Shown here: piece by piece, positions 10,426-23,617 of the stretch | How the letters are laid out: each line of letters starts with the position of its first letter | Numbering within the stretch: position 1 is the first letter of the stretch | Origin: Ciona intestinalis | Taxonomy: Eukaryota > Chordata > Ascidiacea > Phlebobranchia > Cionidae | Direction of reading: 5' to 3' | NCBI RefSeq assembly: GCF_000224145.3 | Contig: NC_020166.2 | Location: 5,695,050-5,759,049, forward strand | Length of the DNA stretch: 64,000 bases | Position numbers and translations under genes: made by a program | Notes under the pieces: generated by a model | What the model was told of the DNA's origin: nothing | Databases searched by the model: none | Seen by the model: only the letters and a program-made list of their open reading frames with translations

Positions 10426-13400
10426 ATGCATCCCGGGGAAGAAGAGGTTCTTGAATCCCCTATAATAGCAGATGATGTAGAAAGTCAAGGAAGTGCTCCT
10501 ACTCATCAAAACCATTGCAATAAGTGTGCTAAAGATGTTGACTATGGCTCATTTAAGATAATGGAAAATCTCCACATTAAAATAGGTAGGCCTAAGCGAT
10601 TAAAATACCAATATTAACAAGTTATATAATTTTATAACAGTTGACATTGTTTTGCCTCTTTATACAATTAATATGCATTTTTAAAAAATCTGTTGTTATA
10701 ACCCATACGTATACAGTTTATCAATAAACCTTATTGTGCGCCTCTAGGTGAAGCTAAGCATTTGGTGCCTGGAAGTAAAGAAACAAGAAACACATACTGT
10801 GGTGTTCTACTGGACCAAGAAGTGGTCAGCAAAACTCACATTGTTGAAAAGTCATTAAGGTTTGTAGTTTGTACATTGCTCAAGGGCTGTGCAATAATAA
10901 ATACTCTTGTCGATATTAAAATTTACTAAATTGTGATGGAACAAAGTGCTTTTATTGAAGGTAAACTTTTTGCATTTGTTTAACATGTATGGTGTTAAAA
11001 TTAGCTATAGTGCTAGTGCATGTTGTTTCTAAAGCAAAAGCACCGAACCTTAAAAGTATGCCAGCAGTGGTTATGGTGGCAAAGGTGTTCCTTCTTAACC
11101 AAGGCTAATAAGTGGTGGTTACCTGCCAAAGTTTAATACCACATATTAAAGTGCTGCTCCTTTAGATGTGTGAGGGGTAAGGAGGCTTAGGATCATCCCT
11201 AATACCAGTATTATCAGTGCAGTCATGCACTGTATTTTCAATACTTGACTTTTTACTTTATCTCAGTTTAATATTGGAAATAGTTTTTGTTGTTGGTATT
11301 TGCCATAATCAATCAATATTATTTAGTTTTTTTTGCAATAAAACTGAATCAGCATTCTTTCCATACAACAAACATTGCATTTTTTCTACAGCAATGTGTC
11401 ATCAAAGCAGTACGGAGTCCATTTGTACATGCCATTATATTGGTATTACATATATATATATATATATATATACAATTCTAAAATACAATGGTGCAATGAC
11501 TGCACTTAAGAAGATGAATTTATGCTTAATTGTTTAGGCCTATCGCTTATGTAATCCCCCTTTTTTTGACAAATTTCGTTATTTCTCTTTATTACAAATG
11601 TCAGTTGTGTCTCATTCCATACCTTTGTCCAGAGGAAACACCTTTGCTTAGATATGATATGTATTTAGATACTAATACATTGTCCATATGCAGCCCCTTC
11701 TTCCAGGAGGAGTTTGATTTTGATATTCCTCACCATTTTCGTTTCTTGTGTTTTCATTTTCACGATGTACAAGGTGATGTTTTAACCAAAAAGGACCACG
11801 TCTTTGCTAAAGTAAGTATTTCATGTTTACCATTGTATGCAATGCTTATGTAGTGAACTAGGTATGCCAAAATATATATAACATACCTATTATAGTTATA
11901 CCCAAAGCGACCAAAGGGGAATACCAAAGAAAAATAAAATTTTTTGTATGGATAAAGACGCTCAAATGTGATCTAAAGTTACAGCTTTAAAAAAGATTTG
12001 CATAAAAACGAGTAAAAAATGACAATGCCTTGGTTTTCCATTAGAAAAACTGTCAGTCAATTTTGACCGTTTTCAAAAAAGTGCTGGTTTACCAGAGTTT
12101 GTAGTCATGTTAAATAGAAAAATCCTAAAAAGTCTATTAAATAACTTTCATTGTGTGTATCTGAAAAAAAAAAGATTTTTCTTTATAAGTTTGGAAACAA
12201 AAAAACAGTCAAATTTGTGTGACACTTTTCTTATGAGAAATCCTGTGCATTGTCGCATGGCTATTTATTTTTTATTCAGCAGTTGAATTTATGGTTTTGA
12301 CGCACAGTTTTTAGAAAGTTTTTGTTTTTGTTAACTTTGTTGGTACCTTTCGATCACATTAATCCATTTCTATAAACACACAAATTTTATTTTTTGTTAA
12401 AAGGCCCCATTAATTGAAAAAACCATTTCCCATCTGTAAAACATTACATACCACCATCAATGGCCACAATTTTCGGTATGAATGGAATATTTGCCCATAT
12501 ACATCCCTGTTAAGCCTTTATTCCTTGAACCTCTACCCTCAGTTTCCGTCTATTATCCCAATTGATATGGTTTTGCTTAAGGTTGCTGTGAAAAAGACGG
12601 ACATATCTAAGTACAATGGGAAGGAGCATTGGTTTCCTCTTACTCCTGTAGAAGGAAGAGGTGGAGATGTTCAGGTAATATTATACACAACCATTAATGT
12701 CATTCATAAATAATATATATATATATAAGTATTCATTTTGTTTTTGGCAGTATGTTTTTTGTCCTGTTATCAATTTAAAATGTTGTTATTAACAGGGTTT
12801 AATTTAGGAAAAAAAAAAGATTTTGTAATTCTAATTCTACTTTGCAAACTTTGTGTTGTTTACTTATACATACTAAAGTATTGAGTATTGTAGGGCCGTA
12901 GGGGAATGAGTTTTTTAAGTTTTTACAGAAAATTGTAACATAATCATAATTTGTTGTTCTGTGTTATAATGTAACCGACACCAATGCTATAATTCATACA
13001 CTGATACACTTTTATATAGTTAAATTTAGGCTCATTGTGTTATTTTATTCATAGGCTGTAAAAACATCATAAAATTTATATTTCCTATTGTAAACTTTAT
13101 TAGATATGTAGACTGAAGTATTAATAGCAGCTTTGTAAAGTGTTAGAAATATTGCCAAAAAAATCTATATCAATCAGACACTGTGTATTTTCTATTTTTA
13201 ACTAAAATCTGGGGTGGCGATGCTAAAATGTTGGTATACTCGTAGTACTCTAAAGTTTAGAAGAAAATATATTAAATTATATGCCAATTAGAATTACTTT
13301 GAGTCTCTGACTTTGCCCATTTGTGCAGATACCTAACAGCAGACTAAAAGAGATATTTTAGTTAAAAACTGTTTTAAAAGTTGGGTTAGCATGATACCCC

Positions 13401-16400
13401 AACCCTAACCCTAACTTTACATCAATACAATCAGGGTCAGGTTCATGTTGAACTAAAATTCCAACAACTTCAACAACTACTTGGTTCAGAAGGCTCAGAT
13501 ATTCACAGGCTTAACGTGAGGTTAGTTCTTAGTTGGCAAGTTCTTTTTATTTAAAAATTTAAAAAAAAATAACATTTGTAAACTTACTTCTTCATGTTAA
13601 ATAAAAAAAATGGTGTAATTAAAGTCTAACAGACAATCTTTTTTTAGTTTTTTTACAAAAAAATAAACCTTTGAATTCCTGCCTTTAATCCGTGCAGTTT
13701 CCACTTACTTTAAATTGTTGTCTTTAATTTGCCAGTTTCCACTTCTCCTAAGCCTGAGTGCCCCTATCGGGTGAAAAATATTGATTTTTTTAAATGGTAT
13801 TGATTGTAATTGCTGATGTGTTGTACAAATTGCTGGTTATCGAATTGTGGTAGATAGAGGTGTTACCGGCACCACTGGTGGCATTTACAAAATCCATAGC
13901 CATGTTTAATAATGCTACGAATGAATTGGCAGTATTTTTTTCCGATGTAAAAACGTTATATTACATTGAATCTCCATGCGTACATGGAAAAATATTACTG
14001 TCAACTGACAGTTTACCATAAAAAAGTTATTAATCATTTTTTTCATAACTTTATGTTCATTAGAGAAATATTGATTGCGTAAATGTACAAAAGCTGGTCT
14101 CCAAAAAGTTTTTAAATTAAGGTCATTACACTTAAATGAGTCTGACAAAAAGAGACCTCACAAGACATATCAAGCGAGTAACTAGTACAGCACATTGACC
14201 TACATTTTACTAAAATAAATTTGTGTGTTTTTAAAGCAAAACAATGTTGCTCAGGGTGCCTGAATGTACTGGTCTGTTGATCAGTGGTGGAAACTGTGAT
14301 CCATACGTAGCTGTTTCATTACAAGGGACTCATCGCAATGAAACAAAGAAAACCAAAGTCCGCAAAGCTAATGCCAATCCTCACTTTGATGAGGAATTTG
14401 TTTTTGAGGTAAAACTACTTATTTTCTGAATTTCATAAAATAAACCATACAGATTGGGTTATGACGTTACCTGCATAGACACTATAACCATGTAACTGAC
14501 ACTGTGTTTAATTCAAAATATAGGGAAGTTTTTTGCGGTTATGAGCCAACTCGGGCATAAATCCCAGGTCACCTAACGCGCCTCACTGGGCCTAATGATA
14601 TAGAATAGACAGCATTTTTGAGATTGAAATCCGAATTAAATTCTGCAGAATTCAAAATCCTAACATGAAATTATGTTGTTTATTGAAGTATATTACTTTT
14701 ATTAGACGTTTTCCGTTGTAATTAAGTATAAACAGCAGGTTATTGGCTGCAAATTTAGCCTTACTTTAATTTCTTTACTTAATTGCTTCTAATAAGCTTT
14801 CAAACCATAGCTGAATAAGAATAACAATCTAAGAAGATCATGGTTTGATTTAACGAGTGGAAATGAGGTCAAACTAGCTGACCCTGAGCATTGGTCTACA
14901 CAGGTTCTTAAGTAAGTTCTTATTTATTGTTTTATGACGGACAGCAAGGGCACTTGAAATTAAATTATTTATCTGTAGCATAGAAACAAATTGGTTTTCT
15001 TGTTTAAAAGTTGGTTTGCACTTTGTGTGAAAGTTTGTTTCTTGGTTTATTTTGAGTTATGTTTAGTCACAGATACTGCTTTTGTTGAAAATCCATTACC
15101 AAACCTTACAACAGGTTTTCAATTTTTTAATTTAAAACTAAAAATTATTTGAATCCAAGTTTACAGTAATTCTCTATAATGTGTTTACATTTTTATAATT
15201 TTTTTTATGTTTTTCACAGAATATCTGTGTATAGCTCGGGCACTCTAGGTGATGAATTTCTCGGGGAAGTTCGAATCCCTCTTTTCTCTGTTATTAACAA
15301 AGCCTCCCATTCTGGATGGTAAGAATAGTGATGAATATTAATACAGTCATTACGCACACATGTTTTAACATCGTATAATGTTAACAGCTAATCTATGTTT
15401 GCTTCTGGTCATTATGCCATATGTCCAGTTATGTCCAGTGTTATATATAGCAGATATTGCTGGTTACCCAATATGGCCAATACTCATTTTTCCCCTAATT
15501 AGATATAAAAAATAAGTTTTTTTAATAACTGGATCAATCTTGTGCACTAGCTGACTGATGTCTGTATCTGGAAAATGACCCTCTTTTAAAATTCTATGTA
15601 TATGGCAGAAAGGGTAAAAATGGTTAAAAATGAATCAATACCACCATAATATCTCATTCAATAAAATACCAGGTATCTTCTGAACCCAAGAATGGGCAAA
15701 TGCAATGCTAACGGTTCTAAAGATGACTATGGCTCGGTGAGGGTCAAAATCACATACACCAAAGACTGTGTTTTCCCAACCCAAGCGTATGATGAATTGT
15801 TAAACTCTCTGCTCAGCTCCATGAAAACTTTGGTTAGTATTACTATGTTTGCTATGTAGGTGTTTTTGTTGATGTAGGAATAGAATAAACAGACATGTGT
15901 TGTTATTCAAATATCCCACACAGAAGTTTATGTTGTTTTGATATTCTCATGTCTTGAATTTGTCTTTCAAAACTAGCTTTTATAATATATTATGGCAGAT
16001 TAGGGATCTGAATAATTGTGTGCCCACACAGTGCGGATAATTGCTAAAGTAGAGTTTTTCATTCGGCCTTTTCGAAATATGTACAATGAACAAAACTGAA
16101 AGAAACTATTTCAACGCTATTTGTTGCCTATATATTAAATTACAATAAAACTGTATTATGTGTTAATGGTTGCTTAATTTCTCATTATTTTCATAATTTT
16201 CAATTGAAAATACCCCATTCTTTACTTTCCTGCTTACTAGGCAGGATGTGATATCAACATTTCTATCTACTAAAATGATAACTCATATCAAAGAAACTTT
16301 TTAGTTTAATGACTACATAGAAAATATAATTTGCATAGATTAGATAGCCTTGTAACAATTTTTATGTTTTAAATACATTTTATATTACATTAACCATTAA

Positions 16401-19400
16401 GTATTGACTAAAAATTAACAAACATTAAATACAAATCTTAGATTTAAATTGTAATTATGTGGTGCAGCAATTAGTTTAAAATAGCGTCACAACGAATGTT
16501 AAACCCAACAGTCTAAATTTGCATTGACCAAAATGCAAAATTGTCAAAAAACTTTTAACAGCGATTATTAATAGCACACTTGCCGTCCTTACTTAACAGC
16601 CTATGTAGCTGCTTTCAAAATGCATTCAGCAAGTTGTTGCTTGAGGGGACAGGTGCAGGACAGGTTGATCACTTTGTGAGACATTACTTTGATTCCTTAT
16701 CAGCTAAATATCTCTGTTTACTGATAATCTGATGTACTGACGTTTTTCTGTCTGTTTTAAAGCGATCACCAACCACCTTAATTCTATATATAGCAATGTT
16801 TTCTAGGAAAAAAAAACAAAACTTAATTGATAATAGGACAAAAGGTGTAATATCTTTTATGCTTTATTTTTTATTTTTTTGAGAGTCAAATACTATGTTC
16901 TGAATCAGCTGATATTTGGTCTAAAAAATAAATAAATAACAAACTACCGATTTTTTTAGACATTTGCAAAACGAAAAGTGTTTATTTCATTGTGGATTTT
17001 CTATGTCGTAATTTGATTCAATCTAATTTTAAAAATTATAAATTTTTTTAGTATATATAATATATTTTACCGTGCTATTTAATCAAACATACACCCGTGC
17101 ATATTTTCAGCCGGTTTGTGCCACCTGGCCGAGTCTTATAGCCACTGTATGCGGGGTAAGAAAAAGACCCCAAGTTGCTGCTTGCCTTGTGCGAATATTT
17201 CTTCAGCAAGGAGAGCTCACCAGTCTAATTGAACCAGTCGCAGATGATGAAATTGCTCAAACCAAGTATGTCTACCAACCATTGACTCCCAGCTGTGCTG
17301 TAGTTTTATGTTACAGTGTAACAAGTTAGGAATGAGGTTGATATGATAGATTCTTTAATTAAATGTTCGCAATGTGTGAATCATTGTAAACCAAAGAACA
17401 TTTATGTTGAACTGTGAGCTCTTTTATTGTTAACACATACCATTACATAAAATGAATTTATTTTATATTATTTTTGGTGTTTTGTGATATTGTGTGAAAT
17501 GTTGAATTTAAATTTGTTTCTTTTTCCTAAAATTTTCCCAACATTAGAATGGAAATAATGTTTGTTTTTAACTGGTGTTTTAATTCTTACCAAGTGTAAA
17601 AACTGCAACTGTGTGAAAAATCATGAAAAGTTTATCTTATGTAAATTTGATTTTTGTAATCAAACATTGTCCATAGCCTAATAAAGTCCCATTGCATTTT
17701 GATAATTTGATTTATTACAACTAAGTATTTTAATTACAAATTAATTTTTTTTTTAACACTTCCTCTTGCCCCTGGTTGGTTATAACCTGCCATATTACAC
17801 AGAGATTCGAACATGATTTTCCGCAACTCGAGTTTCACTGCTTGCTTGGTGGAGGAGTCGATGCGCGTAGTCGGTTTCAACTATTTAAGAAACGTCCTCT
17901 CACCAACGATGGAGAAGATCCGGAGTGAGAGGAAGTCTTGTGAGATTGATCCGACTCGTCTCGCTCCTCCGATGCCAGCTTATTCATCTAACAACTCCCT
18001 CAGTGGTTCTCACGATGGGGAAAACCGCTCGGATGAGACAAGAGCAAACATGGTGGGAGTTTTTTATTTCACGTGTGGTTGATTTTTCTATCTTGTTTTC
18101 AATGTATGGATTTATATTTTTAAGTACAATAAGTGATATTTAACAAATAAAGTGGTTAGTTTTACCAGATGTTTCACTATGTGTATTTGTGTAAAAGTGT
18201 AATATTACACATTTTGTCCAGTAAAATTATAATCTTGTCTGAGAAATTGCTGCAGTTGGTTCTTTGAAATAAACTTTGTGGTAGTATTTTGCTGTTAATG
18301 TATTTTTAAATTGTGTATATATCAGGTAAACTTATGGGAATACGTGCATGAAGTTATCCGCTCCATAGTAAACTCACTTCCACAATGTCCATCCCTACTG
18401 TGTGAAATATTCAGTGGAATTCGAAACTCTGCAAGTCATTATTTCCCAGGTATATTTTCCCTTTAAATATTAGTTGTTTATTATATTTTTATCTTAATTT
18501 TGTAAAATTATAATAATGTAACTATTAACACCATGAAAGCATTATATAATGGTTATTTTCTTAATAAATCTTTTTACATATAATTACAAGTTACAACATA
18601 AACATGCTTGAAATATTTTATAATAAATATTCTCCTTCTGGATTAGGATCTATAGTGCTATTTGTCAGGCTGCTAAAGTTTGTGCTGGATTTGCCCTATT
18701 ACTGCTAAAAATGTAATACAATACTATACTTCCATTATGGCACGACTTAGCACAGGTGTGCCCAACCTTTTTTGACCCAAGATGTACTTTTCAACTAACC
18801 ATCCCCACGCGGTTTACCAGCCAGATCAATATCGCAGACCACGCATGTCTCTTGCGGAAGCCAAAATAACTCTTCTATACATTTATTCTATGTCTAAGCA
18901 ACTAAAATATGAGCTATACCCATGGTTTTTATTTATTAGCAACAACAAGTGTATTTTAATTACAAAAACGTTAATAACTTTGTTATAAAAACTAATTGGC
19001 ATTTTTTTAGTATGTAACAAGCGAAAAACATCACACATACAATTGTTGTATCTCATATCATCTTTACCGCTGCATAGTTGCGTTTTGTGGGGAAATTCTG
19101 CTCACAGCACCCGTGTACCGTTATAAAGGCCACTCTTTGCTTTTTTGCCAACGTCACTGTTGCATTGCAAATTAAGACAAACAGATTTAAATATAAATAA
19201 ACAGTTCAGCGTTAAATTAAAATGATAGCATCTAAGGTTTGTTGCGATCGCTAACTACAAAGTATTCAAAAAAATTAGGAAGGGTAAAAATTTTGAAGAA
19301 TTTAATTAAAAATACTTAGTTCGGGCAAAGAGAGGTTCTAGTCTACAAAAAATACAGACCAAGTTTGGCAAGTTAGTGTAAAATGATCTATATTGTCTCG

Positions 19401-22400
19401 ATTCTTACGTCATAGCAGCCGTTGTCTTGCATATTTTTCTGCCTGCTACCGTACAGGTCTGTAACAGCCTCTTAACATGGCGAATTACAGTGTATTTTTT
19501 TGTACAAAGTGTTGGTAAAATTATTGATCTGGCAATTAGGTGACATTGAAGGCCACAGCAGATTTTTTTCTTACATCTCTTGCAGTCGACCTAAGATGAG
19601 TCCGAGGTCTCCCGATAGTCCGCGGCCAATAGATTGGGCACTCCTGACTTAGTACATCAGGTTAAAATACCAATATTTTAATATTATGCTGTTTATCTTC
19701 ACACAGACAACCCCAATGCTCCTTACAGCGGAGTCACCAACTTTATATTTCTTCGATTTTTTGCAGCAGCATTGTTATGCCCGAGGAAATATAAACTTGT
19801 AAATGAACAGTTGGTGAGTGAAGTATGATATTAAGCTTAATTATTTTTGCCGTTGTTTAAAAATAAAAGTTTTATCAAACACCATTTAACAATTCAATAT
19901 ATGGATTAGTGCGAACTCCTGTGATAAAAATATCTTTTGTTCCTCCAACACTTTTGTTTTGGATACAAAATATACTGACCATGCCATTTTGCAATTATTT
20001 GATTTTTTTAATGTTTGAAAAAGTTAAATTTAAGCAGTACTTTACAGGTATGGTAAAAAATCAGCATCCAAACAAAACAGCAATGATAAAATACATGTTT
20101 AGTTTTCTGAGATTTCAAATAAACCAAGTGAAATATTCGCTGATTTAGTGCCGAAAGTGTTAATGTTCATGATGAGTATTTTTTTAAAGGATCCAACCAC
20201 TGCTCGGACATTTACGCTTGTTTCAAAAGTTGTGCAACACTTGTGCAACATGTCAATGCCGAAACCTGGCAACACTGTAAAATCAGCATCTGTCGTTCAA
20301 GGTTTTGTAAATAAGTTCGTCAATCAGGAGCACGTTGACAGTATCAAAAATGTAAGTGTTTTTAATACAAGTTATTTTATAACTTAATATGATTTGTTAA
20401 ATGTTAATTAGTCAGTAATTTAAGTTAATAAGTAATTAGTAAGACCAAATTATGAAACAAATTTAATTAATTTCTTATTCCTGGTGAAGTCTCACTGCAT
20501 GGTAGACAAATTGTTAGTTTTAATAAAATCAATGCTATATTTTATGCCAGAAGATGAGTTTTTTAAAATTGATTTGTATTTTAAAGCAACACTAAACCTA
20601 TCTGCTACAATTACTGATAGTAAAATATATTCAAAAACAGCATATTCACTCTTTACACTGTATAATCTATATTGCGATATGGATTATTCTTTCATATTTG
20701 AACAGTTTGTCGATATCATTTCTTCACCATACAAAGGCATTGAATCGAAATGCAGATCCAGCTCAATATTGGACAAAGTAGTTTTAAAGGAAGGGTAAGA
20801 AACTCATTTTCTGATTGTTTACCCAACTTTTAAATTACATATGAATCTATGATATTTTCATTAAAGTTAGATTACCAACATATGGGTGCCTCGTTGTTAA
20901 GTCGTCATAGTTTAACATGATTTTATGTTATCTGCAATTTTATTTTTCGGTCCCAGCCGTGTTTTTGCCTGGTTTATGTAAAACTGTCGTGCGGGCAAGG
21001 ACCGTGTACATGGTATTTTATTAGGTTGCACTAAAACATATTTTTTTTAAACGTAAGTTTTAATACAAACGTAACACCATATATATACAAATACAAATGT
21101 TTTCATTTTTTTGAGTTTTATACATTTAAAGGTTTACCCCAAAATGTATGTGAGTGTGGACAATTGTGTCACATATATGATATATTTGCTGTAAAGGAAG
21201 CATCTCCCAAAAATATTAACAACGCTAAACTGGGGGTTGTATGGTCCCAATGTAGGGTGCGGTCCAGGTTACGTAGACATCATCAATATGTTTTGTTTAA
21301 CCTTTGATTTGACACAAGATTTGATGTATGTGCAGTATGATGGTAAAGCGAGCACAAGGTCGAACGTTTCTTCTTGGTCGGAAGAATTTCAAGACTCGTT
21401 ATTTTGCTCTCACTAACTATGAGCTTTCCTATGGGAAGAGAAGGAAGAGCAAACCTCTTTGCACCATCCCCGTCCAGGACATCAGAGGAGTGGAGAAACT
21501 GCAGGAAGATTCTTTCAGGATGGCTTATGTAAAATTCTTATTTTATTGTATTTAATTTAAATGAAGTTTTCGTGTCAATGTTATGCTTCTATATAACGTC
21601 ATAGGTATATTTGCTCTTCTGGTAAAAAACATTCCTGTACTTTAAAAACAAACTGTTTTATTCAATATTACTAAGGTATTAAACCAACTATCACATATAT
21701 CTAATGACCTCTTGTATGCCCTCCTGTGGGACCTGTATACAAATTAACCAAAAAATGCGGGTACTCTTAAAATTCACATTTTCCCCAGATGTTCCAGGTC
21801 ATTCAACCCAACCGCGTCCTTTACTGCCAAGCTGGTAACTCAGTTGAACAGAAAGCGTGGATGGATGTTCTCATGAAAGTATGTACGTGTAATAAGAACC
21901 GTGCCCAGTATTTCCACCCTGGTGCTTACGTTCAAGGCAAACACACATGGTAAGCACAAAGAGTTTTCCTACCATGTAAATTAGCTGTTTGTTTTTAATA
22001 CTACGATATCTGTGTCTAATATTTAGATCTGCTGCTATATCTTATTATCATTTAAAATTATACAATACTAGTTTTATATTTAAAAAACACAACTATTAAC
22101 AGTTACTGCATTTTCGCATTCTTTGGGCACAACAACTTTTAAAATGCTTTTCAGAGTTTTATACAAAACATGTCAAAATTTTTCATAAATTGTTCTTCAT
22201 TGGGGAAGGTTTCACACTAGTGTACTACATGCGAGGACCTGCTCCGAACATTCGTTTCTAATTTACTTTTATTCACAGTTGCGGTTCAACTACCATGAAG
22301 GCTCCAGGCTGCACCAAAGTAACTGGGTGAGAGTTTTATTTGGCTCATATAAGATAAAATAATTTGTCAAAATGAAATTAAAAACAAAATTATATATATC

Positions 22401-23617
22401 AACAACAATTGTTCAATCTGTATTTTTATTTCAATAAATAACAAATAATTTTAACAAAATTTTAACTTTAAAGACTAGAATATTGTAGTGTTTTAAACTT
22501 GTATATTTAACATTGTTTCGATAAATTGCTGAACTAATATCTGCACTAAAACGTTTAGTAATCCGGGGAAGATGGGACTCCTTTTCATTGTATTTTCTGT
22601 TTCAATTTGGCAGTAAACAAAAAATATTCAAAGAATTGTTAAACCGTAACCTACGGCTCCTAAGATAATGTTTGGATATCATGTGCTGAAGGTGTCTCAT
22701 CTTACCCCGCAGTACTATATTAGCTCATACGAATTTTTTACATTGTTTTATCCACTTAGTCTCCCAGCGTCCATCAGACTCAACATCGACCAAGATCGAG
22801 ACTTGGAGAGAATCTACAGCTTGATCAGTGGATCTGTTGAACGTATCCATAAACTACAAGGTGAGTATTGTAATCAGAATAGATGTTGGTGTCTATTACG
22901 TCAGTTTTTACATACGTCACTAAACACGTAGGCAACTAATGTCGTAATATTGAAATTTCCCTTTTGGTAATCCCTCGACGACAGACACAAAATTGATTAG
23001 CAGTTTCAAGTAAAAATGTAATGTTCAAATAAAACTCTGGGTACATGGTGGTCTTAACTTTTATAGCTTACCAAATACATTAATGCATGTTAAACAACTT
23101 AACGCTATTTATTTAACACAAGTTATCTCTAACATTAACCCACACACCTCCGCGTACCACGCATTATACGATGGACGACCGTATTTAACCTGCTAACTCA
23201 GGTTGCACAACCACGCTTTAATGAACAACTTCCCAAGTACTTTAACTTAACCATGTACGTTTTCTCCACAACAGAGGAATGCGGGGCAAGGACAGTGTAC
23301 ATGGGTCCACAACTTGCTCGTGCGACCAAGTTTGATTCCGACATTGAGAGCGCGGATGACGCAGATGACGCAACCGCCGTGACAGTGACGCATCGACGCA
23401 GAGCTTCGTTTGACGTTCGCGATCCCCAGTACATGTTCCGCGCCCTCTGCGCAATATTAGACTGTGTGCAAAAACTTGATCATGTGCACGAGCAGTATGC
23501 GCAGAGTGAATCTGAGTTTAAAATCGGGACGCAGTAAGTAGATTTGCTATAAAATTACCAGTCATTGTGATTTATTCATGTGGATATTACAGGGAACGAC
23601 CTTACGGCGATTCGTGA
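10426..23617 (+). CDS. RASA3: GAP1-family Ras GTPase-activating protein (RASA2/RASA3 type)
   Basis: Twenty-one phase-consistent exons: 10426-10585, 10748-10859, 11694-11811, 12582-12674, 13435-13520, 14237-14408, 14811-14911, 15220-15318, 15673-15832, 17111-17265, 17803-18052, 18326-18449, 19707-19813, 20190-20351, 20706-20794, 21336-21528, 21789-21949, 22279-22326, 22760-22860, 23275-23533 and 23593-23617; 924 residues (human 834-850). Order: C2A (IKIGEAKHLV), C2B (CDPYVAVSL), RasGAP with a finger-loop arginine (IFRNSS) and FLRFF, PH (LKEGMMVKRAQGR), then a Btk zinc motif (HPG...WCC...GC). GAP1 proteins switch off Ras at the plasma membrane. The canonical FLRFFAPA reads FLRFFAAA. A 250-base exon adds a Ser-rich insert in the GAP domain. 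RASA2 versus RASA3 is not settled; the symbol is the nearer match. Confidence 0.9.
18753..19646. mobile_element. Non-autonomous hAT-like transposon with target duplication
   Basis: The left end reads CAGGTGTGCCCAACC; the reverse complement of the right end reads CAGGAGTGCCCAATC (13 of 15 match). It is flanked by ACTTAGCA (18745-18752) and ACTTAGTA (19647-19654), an 8-base target-site duplication with one mismatch, the hAT hallmark. At 894 bases it has no transposase reading frame. It sits in the Ras-GAP intron between exons ending 18449 and starting 19707. Confidence 0.85.
22554..22729 (+). mobile_element. MITE copy A of the GATGGGACACC family
   Basis: Starts CCGGGGAAGATGGGA and ends TCTCATCTTACCCCGC; the ends are inverted relative to each other. 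Lies in a Ras-GAP intron. The internal blocks AGTAAACAAA and AAGAATT are shared with the other copies. Confidence 0.75.

Noticed and set aside
12414-12581. Possible upstream extension of the Ras-GAP exon starting at 12582
   Set aside because: The frame is open but the aligned protein begins at the TTGCTTAAG acceptor; the upstream part has no family similarity and is intronic.
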